Source: JANXSF01 sp043755435 (lineage in GTDB: Bacteria > Acidobacteriota > Terriglobia > Bryobacterales > Bryobacteraceae). From it: a DNA stretch of 64,000 nt. Shown here piece by piece: positions 43,937-53,395 of this stretch. A model generated the notes under the pieces. That model had not been told where the DNA came from. It saw nothing but the letters and a program-made list of their open reading frames with translations, and did not search any database. The translations under genes were made by a program, and so were the position numbers. The first letter of the stretch is position 1; each line of letters starts with the position of its first letter. The DNA lies in the NCBI GenBank assembly GCA_043755435.1, contig JAYUSZ010000282.1, positions 1 through 64,000 of the forward strand. The letters are read 5' to 3'.

Positions 43937-44724
43937 AGGGGAAAAATGTCCTGATCACCGGTGCATCATCCGGCATTGGGCAGGCTATAGCAATAAGGTT
44001 TGCCCAGGAAGGTGCGAACGTAGCCATCAACTACTTCGGCAACAAACTGCCGGCAGAGGCCACGCTGGAATTGGTTCGCAGTGCACGAACCGGCCAGGGA
44101 AATCAGATTCTACTTCAAGCAGATGTTTCAAAAGAAGATGATGTGCACGCAATGTTCGCCGAGTTACTGAAGGCTTTCGGATCCGTGGACGTGCTTGTAA
44201 ATAACGCTGGTATTCAAAAGCCATCATCCACGAACGACATTGAAATGGAGGACTTTGATCGTGTCTTGAACGTCAATCTTCGAGGCGCATTTCTATGCTC
44301 AAGGGAAGCCGTTCGCCACTTCCTAAGCCGGAGTGGGAAGGGGGTAATTTTGAATAATTCCAGCGTTCATGAAATCATTCCGAAGCCCAAATACCTGTCA
44401 TATTCAATCAGCAAGGGCGGGATGGAAAACATGACGAAGTCAATGGCACTGGAATATGCAGGGCAAGGAATTCGCGTCAATGCCGTTGGTCCGGGAGCAG
44501 TCGTTACACCCATCAACAACGCCTGGATCAACAACCCCAAGGCACGAGCAGAAGTGGAGAGCCACATCCCCATGGGACGCGCTGCTGATGCAAGTGAAAT
44601 TGCGGCCGTGTTTGCCTTCCTTGCTTCCGATGACGCCTCCTACATAACAGGCCAGACCATATTCGCTTGCGGCGGCTTGACGCTGTATCCTGAGTTCCGT
44701 GTAGCTTGGTCATCTGGGGAATAG
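43924..44724 (+). CDS. SDR oxidoreductase, glucose 1-dehydrogenase-like
   Basis: A 266-residue classical SDR. The NAD(P) loop is TGASSGIGQAIA (14-25), NNAG is at VLVNNAGIQKP, the catalytic Ser is in ILNNSSVHEIIP and the Tyr/Lys pair in LSYSISKGGM. The end has GVRVNAVGPGA-like IRVNAVGPGAVVTPINN and YITGQTIFACGGLTLYPEF, as in Bacillus-type glucose 1-dehydrogenases. The substrate is not certain. Confidence 0.83.
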   Translation: MERLKGKNVLITGASSGIGQAIAIRFAQEGANVAINYFGNKLPAEATLELVRSARTGQGNQILLQADVSKEDDVHAMFAELLKAFGSVDVLVNNAGIQKPSSTNDIEMEDFDRVLNVNLRGAFLCSREAVRHFLSRSGKGVILNNSSVHEIIPKPKYLSYSISKGGMENMTKSMALEYAGQGIRVNAVGPGAVVTPINNAWINNPKARAEVESHIPMGRAADASEIAAVFAFLASDDASYITGQTIFACGGLTLYPEFRVAWSSGE

Positions 44725-44726
44725 AA

Positions 44727-45392
44727 ATGCAAAACAAGGTAGTGCTGATCACCGGTGCAAGCGGCGGCTTGGGCGAATATGTTGTTAAGGCGTTTCTCGA
44801 CTCAGGAGCGCAGGTGGTTGGAATATCGCGTTCCGGCTCAAAACTGGAGCATCCCAATTTTAGGTCCATAGCCGCAGACCTGGGCACCGTTGAAAAGGCA
44901 AAATCCGTAGTTGCACAAATTGGAGCGATTGATGTGCTGGTCCACACAGTGGGCGGATTCGCCGGTGGTATGAGAGTGGATGAAACTGACTCCGATACCT
45001 TTAGCAGGATGTTCTCAATGAACTTCGAATCGGCTTTGAACATTGTCAGCGCGGTCCTGCCAGGCATGCGTGAAAGAGGCTCAGGATGTATTTTGGCAAT
45101 AGGCAGCCGAACAGCCGTCGAACCGGTGGCAGGCCTTGGAGCCTATTCTGCGTCAAAGGCCGCATTGGTTTCCATGATCAAGACTGTTGCGCTGGAAAAC
45201 AGAGACTTTGCCATCACCGCAAATGTCATTCTTCCGGGAACCATGGATACACCAACGAATCGTGCGGCCATGCCTGCAGCTGATTTTTCGAAATGGGTTC
45301 CGGCTGAATCGGTTGCATCGCTGCTTGTCCACTTGGTGGAAAATCGTGCGGTGACTGGCGCGGTTGTGCCAGTTTATGGAGGAGATCTTTAG
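44727..45392 (+). CDS. SDR family oxidoreductase
   Basis: A 221-residue short SDR: TGASGGLGEYVVKAF as cofactor loop, VLVHTVGGFAGG in place of NNAG, Ser in ILAIGSRTAVE, and the catalytic YSASK. The product is short but complete through ENRAVTGAVVPVYGG. ATG 44727 matches the family start. It follows the first SDR by two bases and precedes the redox module by two bases. Confidence 0.82.
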   Translation: MQNKVVLITGASGGLGEYVVKAFLDSGAQVVGISRSGSKLEHPNFRSIAADLGTVEKAKSVVAQIGAIDVLVHTVGGFAGGMRVDETDSDTFSRMFSMNFESALNIVSAVLPGMRERGSGCILAIGSRTAVEPVAGLGAYSASKAALVSMIKTVALENRDFAITANVILPGTMDTPTNRAAMPAADFSKWVPAESVASLLVHLVENRAVTGAVVPVYGGDL

Positions 45393-45394
45393 CT

Positions 45395-45595
45395 ATGGCT
45401 GAAACTCTTGTTTTCCTCATGATGCTTTACGCTGCGGTGGGTATGTTATTCGCCATTCCATTTGTCAGCTTTGGAGTAAAGCAAATTGATCAGGCAAGCA
45501 GGGGAACTGGAGTCGGATTCCGGATCATGATCCTACCGGGCGTGACTGCTTTCTGGCCGCTATTTTTGCTTCGTTGGATGCGGAGGACCAATTGA
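45395..45595 (+). CDS. Small membrane protein, redox module gene 1
   Basis: A 66-residue protein with two hydrophobic helices (TLVFLMMLYAAVGMLFAIPFV and IMILPGVTAFWPLFLLRW) ending in RRTN. No named family is recognised. The spacing of 2 bases upstream and the TTGA overlap downstream place it in an operon with the ferric-reductase/Rieske fusion, so it may be an accessory subunit or assembly factor. Confidence 0.65.
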   Translation: MAETLVFLMMLYAAVGMLFAIPFVSFGVKQIDQASRGTGVGFRIMILPGVTAFWPLFLLRWMRRTN

Positions 45596-45735
45596 CCGCG
45601 CCATTGCGCAAGCTACACTTCTTTGGCTGGATAGCCATTAGCATCGTAGTTATTTTGATTTTTGTAATTGGCATAAACGCCAGACGTCCCTCCGCACCAA
45701 ATAATCCCAACCTTCAATGGGACAGTTTGAAATGA
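45592..45735 (+). CDS. Small single-helix membrane protein, redox module gene 2
   Basis: A TTG start at 45592 overlaps the upstream stop (TTGA), and the TGA at 45733-45735 overlaps the next ATG (ATGA). The 47-residue product has one membrane helix (WIAISIVVILIFVIGI) and a short polar tail rich in Pro/Asn. It is recognised by its double overlap, not by homology. Confidence 0.6.
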   Translation: MTAPLRKLHFFGWIAISIVVILIFVIGINARRPSAPNNPNLQWDSLK

Positions 45736-46724
45736 GCATTCAATACACAGCCATCGGTTGGAATCCGCAGAAGAAAGCTTACGACCGTGCATTGGTTGTG
45801 GGCATCTTGGCCTATCTTGCCGTGTTTACAGGAACCGGAGTCCTGCTGCACCCCAATTCCACAGTCGAAACATTGCTGATTCGAGCACTTGGAACACTGG
45901 CACTACTAATGTTGCATGCCATTTTGTGCATCGGACCCTTAACTAGGTTGGACCAGCGCTTCCTACCGCTGCTATACAATCGCCGGCACTTCGGTGTTTC
46001 CATGTTCCTGGTCGCTCTGTCGCACGGTCTTTTCAGCTTGGTGCAATTTCATGCTCTGAGTAATGTGAATCCTTTGGTGAGCGTGTTTATTTCTAACACT
46101 CAATATGCAAGCATCCCTAACTTTCCATTTCAAGCGTTGGGGTTCTTCGCGTTGGTGATTCTATTTTTAATGGCTGCAACCAGCCACGATTTCTGGCTGC
46201 ATAATCTTTCGTCCACCACTTGGAAGCGGCTACACATGTTGGTCTATGTCGCCTATCTTTTGTTGATAGCCCACGTAGTGCTGGGTGCCTTACAATCAGA
46301 AACCAGCCTGACTTGGACGGGACTCCTGGTTGCCGGAATGTTCGTAGTGAGCGGATTGCATTTAATAGCTGGATACAGAGAATTCATGTCCGATTGTCAA
46401 AACACAAACCACTCCAGCGAGCTTGACGCCTGCAGTTTCGATGAATTGAAAGAAGGTCATGGCTGTTCCGTAGTTGCCGGGAAGGAACGCATAGCGGTGT
46501 TTCGCCATGAAGGAAAGCCATACGCCATGTCGAATGTGTGCCGACATCAAGGTGGACCTCTTGGCGAGGGACGAATCATTGACGGCTGCGTGACTTGCCC
46601 TTGGCACGGCTATCAATATCGGCCAGAAACTGGAACAGCACCAGCACCCTTCGATGATCAGATTGCCACGTATAAAGCAAGAATTGCGAACGGCAGAGTA
46701 ATTGTGAATCTAGGTGGACAGTGA
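45732..46724 (+). CDS. Ferric reductase-like membrane domain fused to a Rieske [2Fe-2S] domain
   Basis: A 330-residue protein. Residues 1-220 form a six-helix YedZ/ferric-reductase-like heme-binding unit (LMLHAILCIGPLTRLD, GVSMFLVALSHGLFSLV, KRLHMLVYVAYLLLIAHVVLG with paired His). Residues 228-330 are a Rieske ferredoxin domain with CRHQGGPLGEGRII and CPWHGYQY, i.e. the CxH and CxxH cluster ligands. Electron flow between cluster and heme across the membrane is inferred. Start ATG 45732 overlaps gene 2; the stop overlaps gene 4 (GTGA). Confidence 0.82.
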   Translation: MSIQYTAIGWNPQKKAYDRALVVGILAYLAVFTGTGVLLHPNSTVETLLIRALGTLALLMLHAILCIGPLTRLDQRFLPLLYNRRHFGVSMFLVALSHGLFSLVQFHALSNVNPLVSVFISNTQYASIPNFPFQALGFFALVILFLMAATSHDFWLHNLSSTTWKRLHMLVYVAYLLLIAHVVLGALQSETSLTWTGLLVAGMFVVSGLHLIAGYREFMSDCQNTNHSSELDACSFDELKEGHGCSVVAGKERIAVFRHEGKPYAMSNVCRHQGGPLGEGRIIDGCVTCPWHGYQYRPETGTAPAPFDDQIATYKARIANGRVIVNLGGQ

Positions 46725-47434
46725 AGGAAGAATTCTATGTTGGCTACGCAGCCAAAGCGCCAGATGCACTTGGCAGGAAGTTGCGTGTTGTTGTGATTTG
46801 TCTGCTAACAGGCTCAGTTGCTGTGGCCGCACTCTTGTCAATGAGTCAGTTACCATTCCCACTAAGCAAATTTGAATTTCAACGGTACCGTCAGCACCAG
46901 GGTAATATCATAGGCAAACCATATCCTCTATTGATTTCTGATACTGGCCCGTTCCTGTTAGTCGCTCCGGGGAAACACGGCGCGGATCATCTAGTAGATG
47001 GACGCACGGGAACATCCTTGCAAGGCGCGTTGATCGAACGGGATGGAATGCGGACACTGGAAATTATTCCAGAATCCATGCAATCAATGGACATGCCACC
47101 TCTTAGAAATGAGTCTCAACAATTGGGCAACGCAACACTCATCGGCACAATCGTCGATACGAAATGCTATATGGGCGTCATGAATCCTGGTGAAGGAAAA
47201 GTTCACCGCGATTGCGCGGCGCGTTGTATCAGTGGCGGCATTCCACCGGGTTTCCTCGTGAAGGATGCTTTAGGCAAAGCAAAAGTCTTGCTACTTTCCG
47301 CCGAGGAACACAAGCCAATCCGCGAACTTGCAGCTAAGTTTGCCGGCGAACCAATCACGCTATCTGGTCGCCTAATCCGTTCTGCTAAACTTCTCTTTTT
47401 CGAAGTTGGCCCCGAGGCGTTCCCAAGGGAATAA
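46721..47434 (+). CDS. Membrane-anchored protein with conserved Cys motifs, redox module gene 4
   Basis: A 237-residue protein. One membrane helix (about 24-44) leads to an extracytoplasmic part. Residues 140-190 contain TIVDTKCYMGVMNPGEGKVHRDCAARC and then ISGGIPPGFLV, with three Cys and one His that could bind metal or form a disulfide. The start is GTG 46721, overlapping the Rieske gene stop. I do not recognise a named family. The context suggests a partner of the Rieske/heme protein. Confidence 0.65.
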   Translation: MKEEFYVGYAAKAPDALGRKLRVVVICLLTGSVAVAALLSMSQLPFPLSKFEFQRYRQHQGNIIGKPYPLLISDTGPFLLVAPGKHGADHLVDGRTGTSLQGALIERDGMRTLEIIPESMQSMDMPPLRNESQQLGNATLIGTIVDTKCYMGVMNPGEGKVHRDCAARCISGGIPPGFLVKDALGKAKVLLLSAEEHKPIRELAAKFAGEPITLSGRLIRSAKLLFFEVGPEAFPRE

Positions 47435-47462
47435 ATCCGCCTCCGGTGCGCATTCATACAAC

Positions 47463-49226
47463 ATGAATGCGGCTGACTTTCAAACCCTAATACCTGCCAA
47501 CTTCCCCACTCCAATCGGATTCTTGACATCTAAATTGCTTGGTTTTGACGCAATCGGCAAAACATATGAAACGTTGCGCGGAATGGATACTTCGGTCCCC
47601 TTGGCGCGCAGGCTTCTAGATCACCTGAACGTCACTTACAAGGTTTGCGATAGCGATCTACGCCACATCCCCAAGACCGGGCCAGTAGTCATAGTGGCCA
47701 ACCATCCCTTCGGACTTTTAGAGGGCGCAGTTCTTCACAACCTGATTCATGGGGTTCGACCAGATGTCCGATTTCTGGCAAACAGCCTGGTCACCGTCAT
47801 ACCCGAGCTCCGTGATTTGGTGATCCCCATTGACCCGTTTGGAGCAAAAGAATCACGAGGCACCAATGGCGTCGGATTGAAGCGAGCAGTGGATTGGTTG
47901 ACTAGCGGGGGAGTGCTCGTAATTTTCCCTGCCGGCGAGGTTTCCCACTTCCAATGGAAAGATCGCTGCTCCACTGATTCTCAATGGCATCCGGCCGCAA
48001 TTCGATTGGTTGAACTAGCAGCCCGAACTGGCATCCCCGCCTCAGTTGTACCAATTTACATTGGCGGTTCCAACAGCACTCTGTTTCATGTTGCCGGAAT
48101 GGTCCATCCCAAACTGCGGACGGCATTGCTTCCGCACGAATTACTTAATAAAAGAAATGAAACCGTGGATGTCCGAATCGGTTCGCCGGTGGAATGGAAC
48201 AGATTACAGAACCTCAAATCGTGCAGAGAACGGATTGATTATCTCCGCTGGCGAACTTATTTGTTGGCCAACCGTCAGCAAGTGCGTACCAGAACAACGC
48301 TTCCGTTATTACGCAGAGGCGAAAAACTTCGCAACCAGAAAATGATCATCGAGGCATTGCCGCAGGATTTATTGGCGAGGGAAGTGAATGCTCTTCCAGA
48401 AGATTGCCGACTTGGCCATTCAGTCGATTTGGTCGTATACATAGCTGGCGCATCCTATATTCCCAACATCCTGTTGGAAATCGGCAGACTCCGGGAGATC
48501 ACATTTCGAGCAGCAGGCGAAGGTACAGGGAAGGCTTGCGACATTGATTCTTTCGATCAACACTATCTCCACCTGTTTGTTTGGAACGCCAAAAAACAAG
48601 AGTTAGTTGGAGCCTACAGGCTCGCATTGTCCGATGGCGGCGCACAAAGTCTCTATACTCGCACGCTGTTTCAATTCGATGATCGATTTCTAAAAACCAT
48701 GGGGCCCTCAGTGGAACTTGGACGGTCCTTCATCCGCGCTGAATATCAACGAGGCTTTGCACCGCTTTTGTTATTGTGGAAAGGCATCGGACAATTCATC
48801 GCACGGAACCCCCGGCATAAAACATTGTTCGGACCTGTAAGCATCAGCAATCAGTACCAATCAATATCTCGCAGCCTAATGATTTCCTTCCTGGAACGTG
48901 AAGCTCAACTCTCTGAGTGGGTAAATCTAGTCAAGGCACACAACGCGCCGCCGAAAACTGCTGCTCACGACTATTGTTCCGATCTGGAAGAACTTTCCGA
49001 TGTCGTCAACGATATTGAATCTGGACACGAGGGAGTCCCCGTTCTGCTGCGTCAATACCTGCGCCTCGGCGGAAAATTGCTGGGGTTCAACGTGGACCCT
49101 GATTTTGCCAATGCAACTGATGGCTTGATTGTCGTCGACCTAGCTAAGACCGAACCAAAATTATTGGAACGCTATTTGGGCCGCACTGAAGCAGAAACTT
49201 TTTTGCGATTTCACAGGAACTTATGA
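47463..49226 (+). CDS. Two-domain acyltransferase, OlsF/hemolysin-like (PlsC-type plus GNAT-type)
   Basis: A 587-residue protein. Residues 65-285 form a PlsC-like O-acyltransferase (VVIVANHPFGLLEGAVLH with the catalytic His81, LVIFPAGEVSHFQ near 155, PASVVPIYIGG). Residues 330-500 form a GNAT-like N-acyltransferase of the OlsB/hemolysin type (FDQHYLHLFVWNAKKQELVGAYRLAL, VELGRSFIRAEYQRGFAPLLLLWKGI). The same pair of domains in OlsF makes ornithine lipid from ornithine and two acyl-ACPs. The order here matches that architecture. Start ATG 47463. Confidence 0.75.
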   Translation: MNAADFQTLIPANFPTPIGFLTSKLLGFDAIGKTYETLRGMDTSVPLARRLLDHLNVTYKVCDSDLRHIPKTGPVVIVANHPFGLLEGAVLHNLIHGVRPDVRFLANSLVTVIPELRDLVIPIDPFGAKESRGTNGVGLKRAVDWLTSGGVLVIFPAGEVSHFQWKDRCSTDSQWHPAAIRLVELAARTGIPASVVPIYIGGSNSTLFHVAGMVHPKLRTALLPHELLNKRNETVDVRIGSPVEWNRLQNLKSCRERIDYLRWRTYLLANRQQVRTRTTLPLLRRGEKLRNQKMIIEALPQDLLAREVNALPEDCRLGHSVDLVVYIAGASYIPNILLEIGRLREITFRAAGEGTGKACDIDSFDQHYLHLFVWNAKKQELVGAYRLALSDGGAQSLYTRTLFQFDDRFLKTMGPSVELGRSFIRAEYQRGFAPLLLLWKGIGQFIARNPRHKTLFGPVSISNQYQSISRSLMISFLEREAQLSEWVNLVKAHNAPPKTAAHDYCSDLEELSDVVNDIESGHEGVPVLLRQYLRLGGKLLGFNVDPDFANATDGLIVVDLAKTEPKLLERYLGRTEAETFLRFHRNL

Positions 49227-49651
49227 ACACTAGAACATTAATCATCATCAGTTGGGTATTGCGGGCCACAACGGCCGTAATCCTGCTGCAAACCTTATTT
49301 TTCAAATTCACCGGGGCCAAAGAATCTGTCTACATTTTTTCAACCCTGGGACTTGAACCTTGGGGACGAATTGGATCGGGAATTGCGGAGCTAATTGCCT
49401 CAGTGTTGTTGTTGATTCCATCAACTGTGCTTTATGGTGCATTGCTTTCGCTGGGAGTCATCAGCGGAGCAATAATCAGCCACTTGACGAAGCTTGGCAT
49501 TTCTTTGCCCGCAGTGGATGACCACGGGGAACTTTTCGCTTTGGCGCTGGTCGTTTGGGTTTGTTCCGCCGCTTTAGTAGTGATGCACCGGTCGGAATTG
49601 TACGATCTGTTCCTGTTCTTTACCGCTCGCATCACCTCGCGTAAGGCTTGA
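49223..49651 (+). CDS. DoxX-like membrane protein
   Basis: A 142-residue protein with four hydrophobic helices (LIIISWVLRATTAVILLQTLFFKFTGA, IAELIASVLLLIPSTVLYGALLSLGVISGAIISHL, ALALVVWVCSAALVVM), the usual DoxX layout with KFTGA after the first helix. Function is uncertain. It overlaps the acyltransferase stop by four bases and ends the plus-strand run. Confidence 0.75.
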   Translation: MNTRTLIIISWVLRATTAVILLQTLFFKFTGAKESVYIFSTLGLEPWGRIGSGIAELIASVLLLIPSTVLYGALLSLGVISGAIISHLTKLGISLPAVDDHGELFALALVVWVCSAALVVMHRSELYDLFLFFTARITSRKA

Positions 49652-49654
49652 TCC

Positions 49655-50232
49655 CTACGAATCTTCATGCGGCACAGCGCCAATCAACTTATAAGTCCTG
49701 GCCACCGTTGTTCCCGTTTGCTTAGGACAGCGAATCAAGTGCATCTGATCTGTGATACTCATGAACTCCGCTCCCCGCATCCGGTTGATTTCGCCGATCC
49801 TGAAAGCAAGATTCCATTGCATGAGCACTACACAAAAAGCTTCGACAACATAATCACCGACGGGTCATAAATATGTGTCGCCTCAGTTGACAGCCGTTCA
49901 ATTCGATCACTTGAAAACATCCTCGTTGAAGGTGCTTGAATGTAGTATTCGTTTTCGATGACGTCCAGTTCGTCGCTGTTCCACTCGCAAACCGAGGCGG
50001 GACACTCCATTTGGGCTGGGGAGCGGAGGAAAGCCGTATTATCAATGGAACTCAACAACTGCAAGGGCCTAGCGAAGCCAACCAATGTTTGTATCAACCA
50101 GCACTCGCTTTCTGAATTCCAGCCGAGGGAAAGAAATTGATCTTTCAGTCTCTGCTCATGACTGTCATCCAGGAAGGCCCGAAGTTTATTCTTCCTATCA
50201 GGGAATATCTGCCGTTGAAAAACAGCATCCAA
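49655..50232 (-). pseudogene. Unrecognised, possibly frameshifted ORF pair
   Basis: One frame (50232-49828) gives 134 residues with no known motif and ends DPSVIMLSKLFV. A second frame starts near 49860 and continues to TAG 49655 with MQWNLAFRIGEINRMRGAEF and then MHLIRCPKQTGTTVARTYKL. The two abut in a way that a single-base shift could join them. I do not recognise the protein; the second part is vaguely like a small regulatory or recombinase fragment. The rest of 49652-50353 shows no other gene. Confidence 0.3.
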
Positions 50233-50353
50233 TGCAAGTGCCGTGTCTTCAACTCGACCTTATCTCAAATCAGTTGGGTGATATGATGTGGATCTGCTCC
50301 TACAGATGATGGAAAGAAAAGTAAACTCGCCATCCCTTGACTCGCGAAATACG

Positions 50354-51736
50354 ATGAACAGACGAGATTTTCTAGGTAGTGCATTGCTGGCAGCTACGGC
50401 TACTTTGCAGCAGCCCAACGTCGTATTCATTTTCGTTGACGACCTTGGTTATGGCGACCTCGGCATTACGGGCAACAAAGACGTGCCTACACCGCACATC
50501 GATAGCCTTGCGCAAGACGGAATTCTATTCACCCAATTCTATGTCGCATCGCCCATTTGCTCTCCATCTCGCACTGCCATTACCACCGGGCAATTCCCTT
50601 CTCGCCACTTGATTCATTCTTACCTCAATGACCGAAAATCGAATCGTGATCTTGGCATGCGCGACTGGCTCGATGTTGCGGCCCCTTCCCTCGCCCGCGC
50701 ATTCCAGAGCGCCAATTACGCAACCGGACACTTCGGAAAATGGCACCTTGGTGGCGGTCGCGATGTAGGCGATGCTCCACTGCCGCAAGCCTATGGATTT
50801 GATGAATCGGTTACATCGTTTGAAGGTCTGGGTGACCGCATATTGATCGAAGGCGACGGCCTGTCAAAGCAGAGTGCGGCGCTTAGCCGCGGTAAGATCG
50901 AATGGGCCCCAAAGCACAAACTCACCGAACTGTATGTTGATCGCGCCATCGATTTCATACTCCGCAATCGGCAAAAACCCTTCTATCTGCACCTGTGGCC
51001 GTGCGACGTCCATGACGGCCACATCCCTCGCACGGATTTAATGGAACGCTATTCGCACTTTTCAATAAACCCATACCAGCAGCGCTTTTATGCAGTACTC
51101 GATGAATTTGACAAACAGATGGGGCGCTTGTTCAAAGCGCTGGAAGAAGCCGGAGTTGCCGATAACACCATCATTGCCCTAACCGGGGACAATGGACCCA
51201 CAGCGTGGCCTCGCTATTACAAAGAAGGCTTTGAACCTCCGGGCTCCACCGCCGGTCTTCGCGGACGCAAATGGAGTCTCTATGAAGGCGGCATCCGTGA
51301 ACCCTTGTTGGTTCGCTGGAAAAGTAGAATTCCCGCTGGTAGGGTCGACAAGAGTACAGTCATCGGAGCCGTTGATTTGTTCCCCACATTTTGCTCCATG
51401 GCAGGCGTAAAGCCGCCCTCGGTAATGTTCGATGGTCAGGACATGAGTGGAGCATTTCGTGGCAAACCGATGCGCAGGTCCAAGCCTCTAATCTGGGATT
51501 ACGATCGTGGCGGAAATTATCCACGACCCGGTAAGCCCGATGACGTCAGCCCCAATCTCGCTATCCGCGACGGACGTTGGAAACTTCTCATTAACGATGA
51601 CGGTTCGAAGGCCGAGCTCTACGATTTCAGACAGTCAGACAAAGAACGCGATAATGTCACGGACAAATATCCTGCAGTTACGAAGCGTCTTTCCAACCTT
51701 GTGCTGCAGTGGCGAAAAGCACTCCCAAAACTCTAA
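50354..51736 (+). CDS. Sulfatase 1 (formylglycine type)
   Basis: A 460-residue exported sulfatase. The short N-terminus MNRRDFLGSALLAATA is Tat-like, followed directly by NVVFIFVDDLGYGDLG with the metal Asp pair. The formylglycine site is C69-S-P-S-R with TAITTG. Further fold markers are GHFGKWHLGG, IIALTGDNGPTAWPRYY and LLVRWKSRIPAG. The Cys would need conversion by an FGE, whose gene is not here. ATG 50354 is preferred over 50288. It is first of three sulfatases in tandem. Confidence 0.88.
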   Translation: MNRRDFLGSALLAATATLQQPNVVFIFVDDLGYGDLGITGNKDVPTPHIDSLAQDGILFTQFYVASPICSPSRTAITTGQFPSRHLIHSYLNDRKSNRDLGMRDWLDVAAPSLARAFQSANYATGHFGKWHLGGGRDVGDAPLPQAYGFDESVTSFEGLGDRILIEGDGLSKQSAALSRGKIEWAPKHKLTELYVDRAIDFILRNRQKPFYLHLWPCDVHDGHIPRTDLMERYSHFSINPYQQRFYAVLDEFDKQMGRLFKALEEAGVADNTIIALTGDNGPTAWPRYYKEGFEPPGSTAGLRGRKWSLYEGGIREPLLVRWKSRIPAGRVDKSTVIGAVDLFPTFCSMAGVKPPSVMFDGQDMSGAFRGKPMRRSKPLIWDYDRGGNYPRPGKPDDVSPNLAIRDGRWKLLINDDGSKAELYDFRQSDKERDNVTDKYPAVTKRLSNLVLQWRKALPKL

Positions 51737-51757
51737 AGAAACAAAAGAAGGAAGGCC

Positions 51758-53395
51758 ATGAACAGAAGAAAGTTTGTCCAATTGATCGGTGGTTGCACCA
51801 TCGCACTCAAACTCTCTGCCACAACAACCAAGCCGAACTTTGTTGTCATCCTGGTTGACGACATGGGCTTTTCAGACATAGGATGCTACGGTAGTGAAAT
51901 CCCCACACCTAATCTCGACCGTCTTGCTGCCGCAGGATTGCGCTTCACACAGTTCTACAACACTGCGCGCTGCAGTCCAAGCAGAGCGTCACTTCTCACC
52001 GGAGTGTATCCGCACCAAGCCGGAATGGGCCACCTGGATAACGATGTGCGTGAAGGTTCAAGGGGCTATCAAGGCAGACTCAATGATCAGACTTCCACCA
52101 TCGCTGAGGCGTTAAAACCCGCCTGCTATTTTACTGCCATGACAGGCAAGTGGCATCTCGGCCAACAGCACGGCACTCCTCCATGGGAGCGTGGTTTTGA
52201 TCGCAGTCTTAATTCAGCAGCCGGCGGGCTCTACTACCCAGGCCAGCGTGACAGACAGAATGACAAACTGTTTCTCAATGGGAAGGGGCTTACACTGGAT
52301 GCTCCTGAACTCGGCAAGGATTGGTATAGCACCGATCTTTGGACCACCTTCGGCCTCCGCTTCATCGATGAAGCTATCAAAGAAAAGAAACCTTTCTTCC
52401 TCTACCTTGCCCACAATGCCCCACACTTCCCGTTGATGGCGCCGCAGCAGGATATTCAAAAGTTCCGCGGCAAGTATATGGCCGGCTGGGATAACCTGCG
52501 ACAGGCACGCCACGAACGTCAACTCAGCAGCGGTTTGATTGACAAGCGTTGGAAGTTGAGCGAACGTCCTCCAGATTCACCCGCCTGGGACAGCCTCAGC
52601 CAACTGGACAAGGAACGCTTTGATCATATGATGGCGATTTACTCGGCAACGGTCCACCACATGGATCAAAGCATCGGCACGTTGGTAAATGGGTTGAAGC
52701 AGCGCGGTGTTCTGGAGAATACCCTAATTCTGTTCATGTCAGACAATGGCGGCAATGCTGAATCCGGGCCCAACGGTCGCTACGATGGCAACCCTCCAGG
52801 CGGACCCGACTCCGGCATCTACATCGGCATGAACTGGGCAACGCTTTGCAACACACCCTTCCGTCGCTACAAACACTTCACACACGAAGGTGGCATTGCC
52901 ACTCCGCTTATTGCTCATTGGCCCGTCGGCATTCCCAAAGCACGTTCCGGAAAGTTCGAGACCCAACCCGGACACTTGGTTGACATTATGCCAACTGTCC
53001 TTCAGGCCGCTGGGGTAAAGTATCCAGCAGCCATGCACGGTAAGGAAACCATACCAGTTGCCGGAACAAGCTTGCTACCAGCTTTTTCCGGCCGGAAGTT
53101 GTCGCGCAAAGAACCCATCTATTTCATGCACGAAGGCAATCGCGCAGTGCGTGATGGAAAATGGAAGCTCGTTGCAAAGTACATGGACCCTTGGGAATTA
53201 TTCGATATGGAAGCCGACCGCAGCGAATTGCAGAATCTTGCAACAAAACATCCCGAAATTGTAACAAGGCTTTCCGCCTTTTATGATGCCTGGGCAACCA
53301 AAACCTTTGTTGAACCATGGACTGGTCCTCGTCGGACGGATTGGGGACAAGCCCCCGCTGTGCCCGATGCGAAAAAAGGCAAGAAAAAGGCATGA
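51758..53395 (+). CDS. Sulfatase 2 (arylsulfatase-like)
   Basis: A 545-residue sulfatase with FVVILVDDMGFSDIGCYG, the formylglycine site C72-S-P-S-R followed by ASLLTGVYPH, GKWHLGQQHGTPPWERGFD, and LFMSDNGGNAESGPNG. It is closest in layout to bacterial arylsulfatases (AtsA-like). A GGAAGG site precedes the ATG. The stop overlaps the next gene (ATGA at 53392). Confidence 0.9.
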   Translation: MNRRKFVQLIGGCTIALKLSATTTKPNFVVILVDDMGFSDIGCYGSEIPTPNLDRLAAAGLRFTQFYNTARCSPSRASLLTGVYPHQAGMGHLDNDVREGSRGYQGRLNDQTSTIAEALKPACYFTAMTGKWHLGQQHGTPPWERGFDRSLNSAAGGLYYPGQRDRQNDKLFLNGKGLTLDAPELGKDWYSTDLWTTFGLRFIDEAIKEKKPFFLYLAHNAPHFPLMAPQQDIQKFRGKYMAGWDNLRQARHERQLSSGLIDKRWKLSERPPDSPAWDSLSQLDKERFDHMMAIYSATVHHMDQSIGTLVNGLKQRGVLENTLILFMSDNGGNAESGPNGRYDGNPPGGPDSGIYIGMNWATLCNTPFRRYKHFTHEGGIATPLIAHWPVGIPKARSGKFETQPGHLVDIMPTVLQAAGVKYPAAMHGKETIPVAGTSLLPAFSGRKLSRKEPIYFMHEGNRAVRDGKWKLVAKYMDPWELFDMEADRSELQNLATKHPEIVTRLSAFYDAWATKTFVEPWTGPRRTDWGQAPAVPDAKKGKKKA

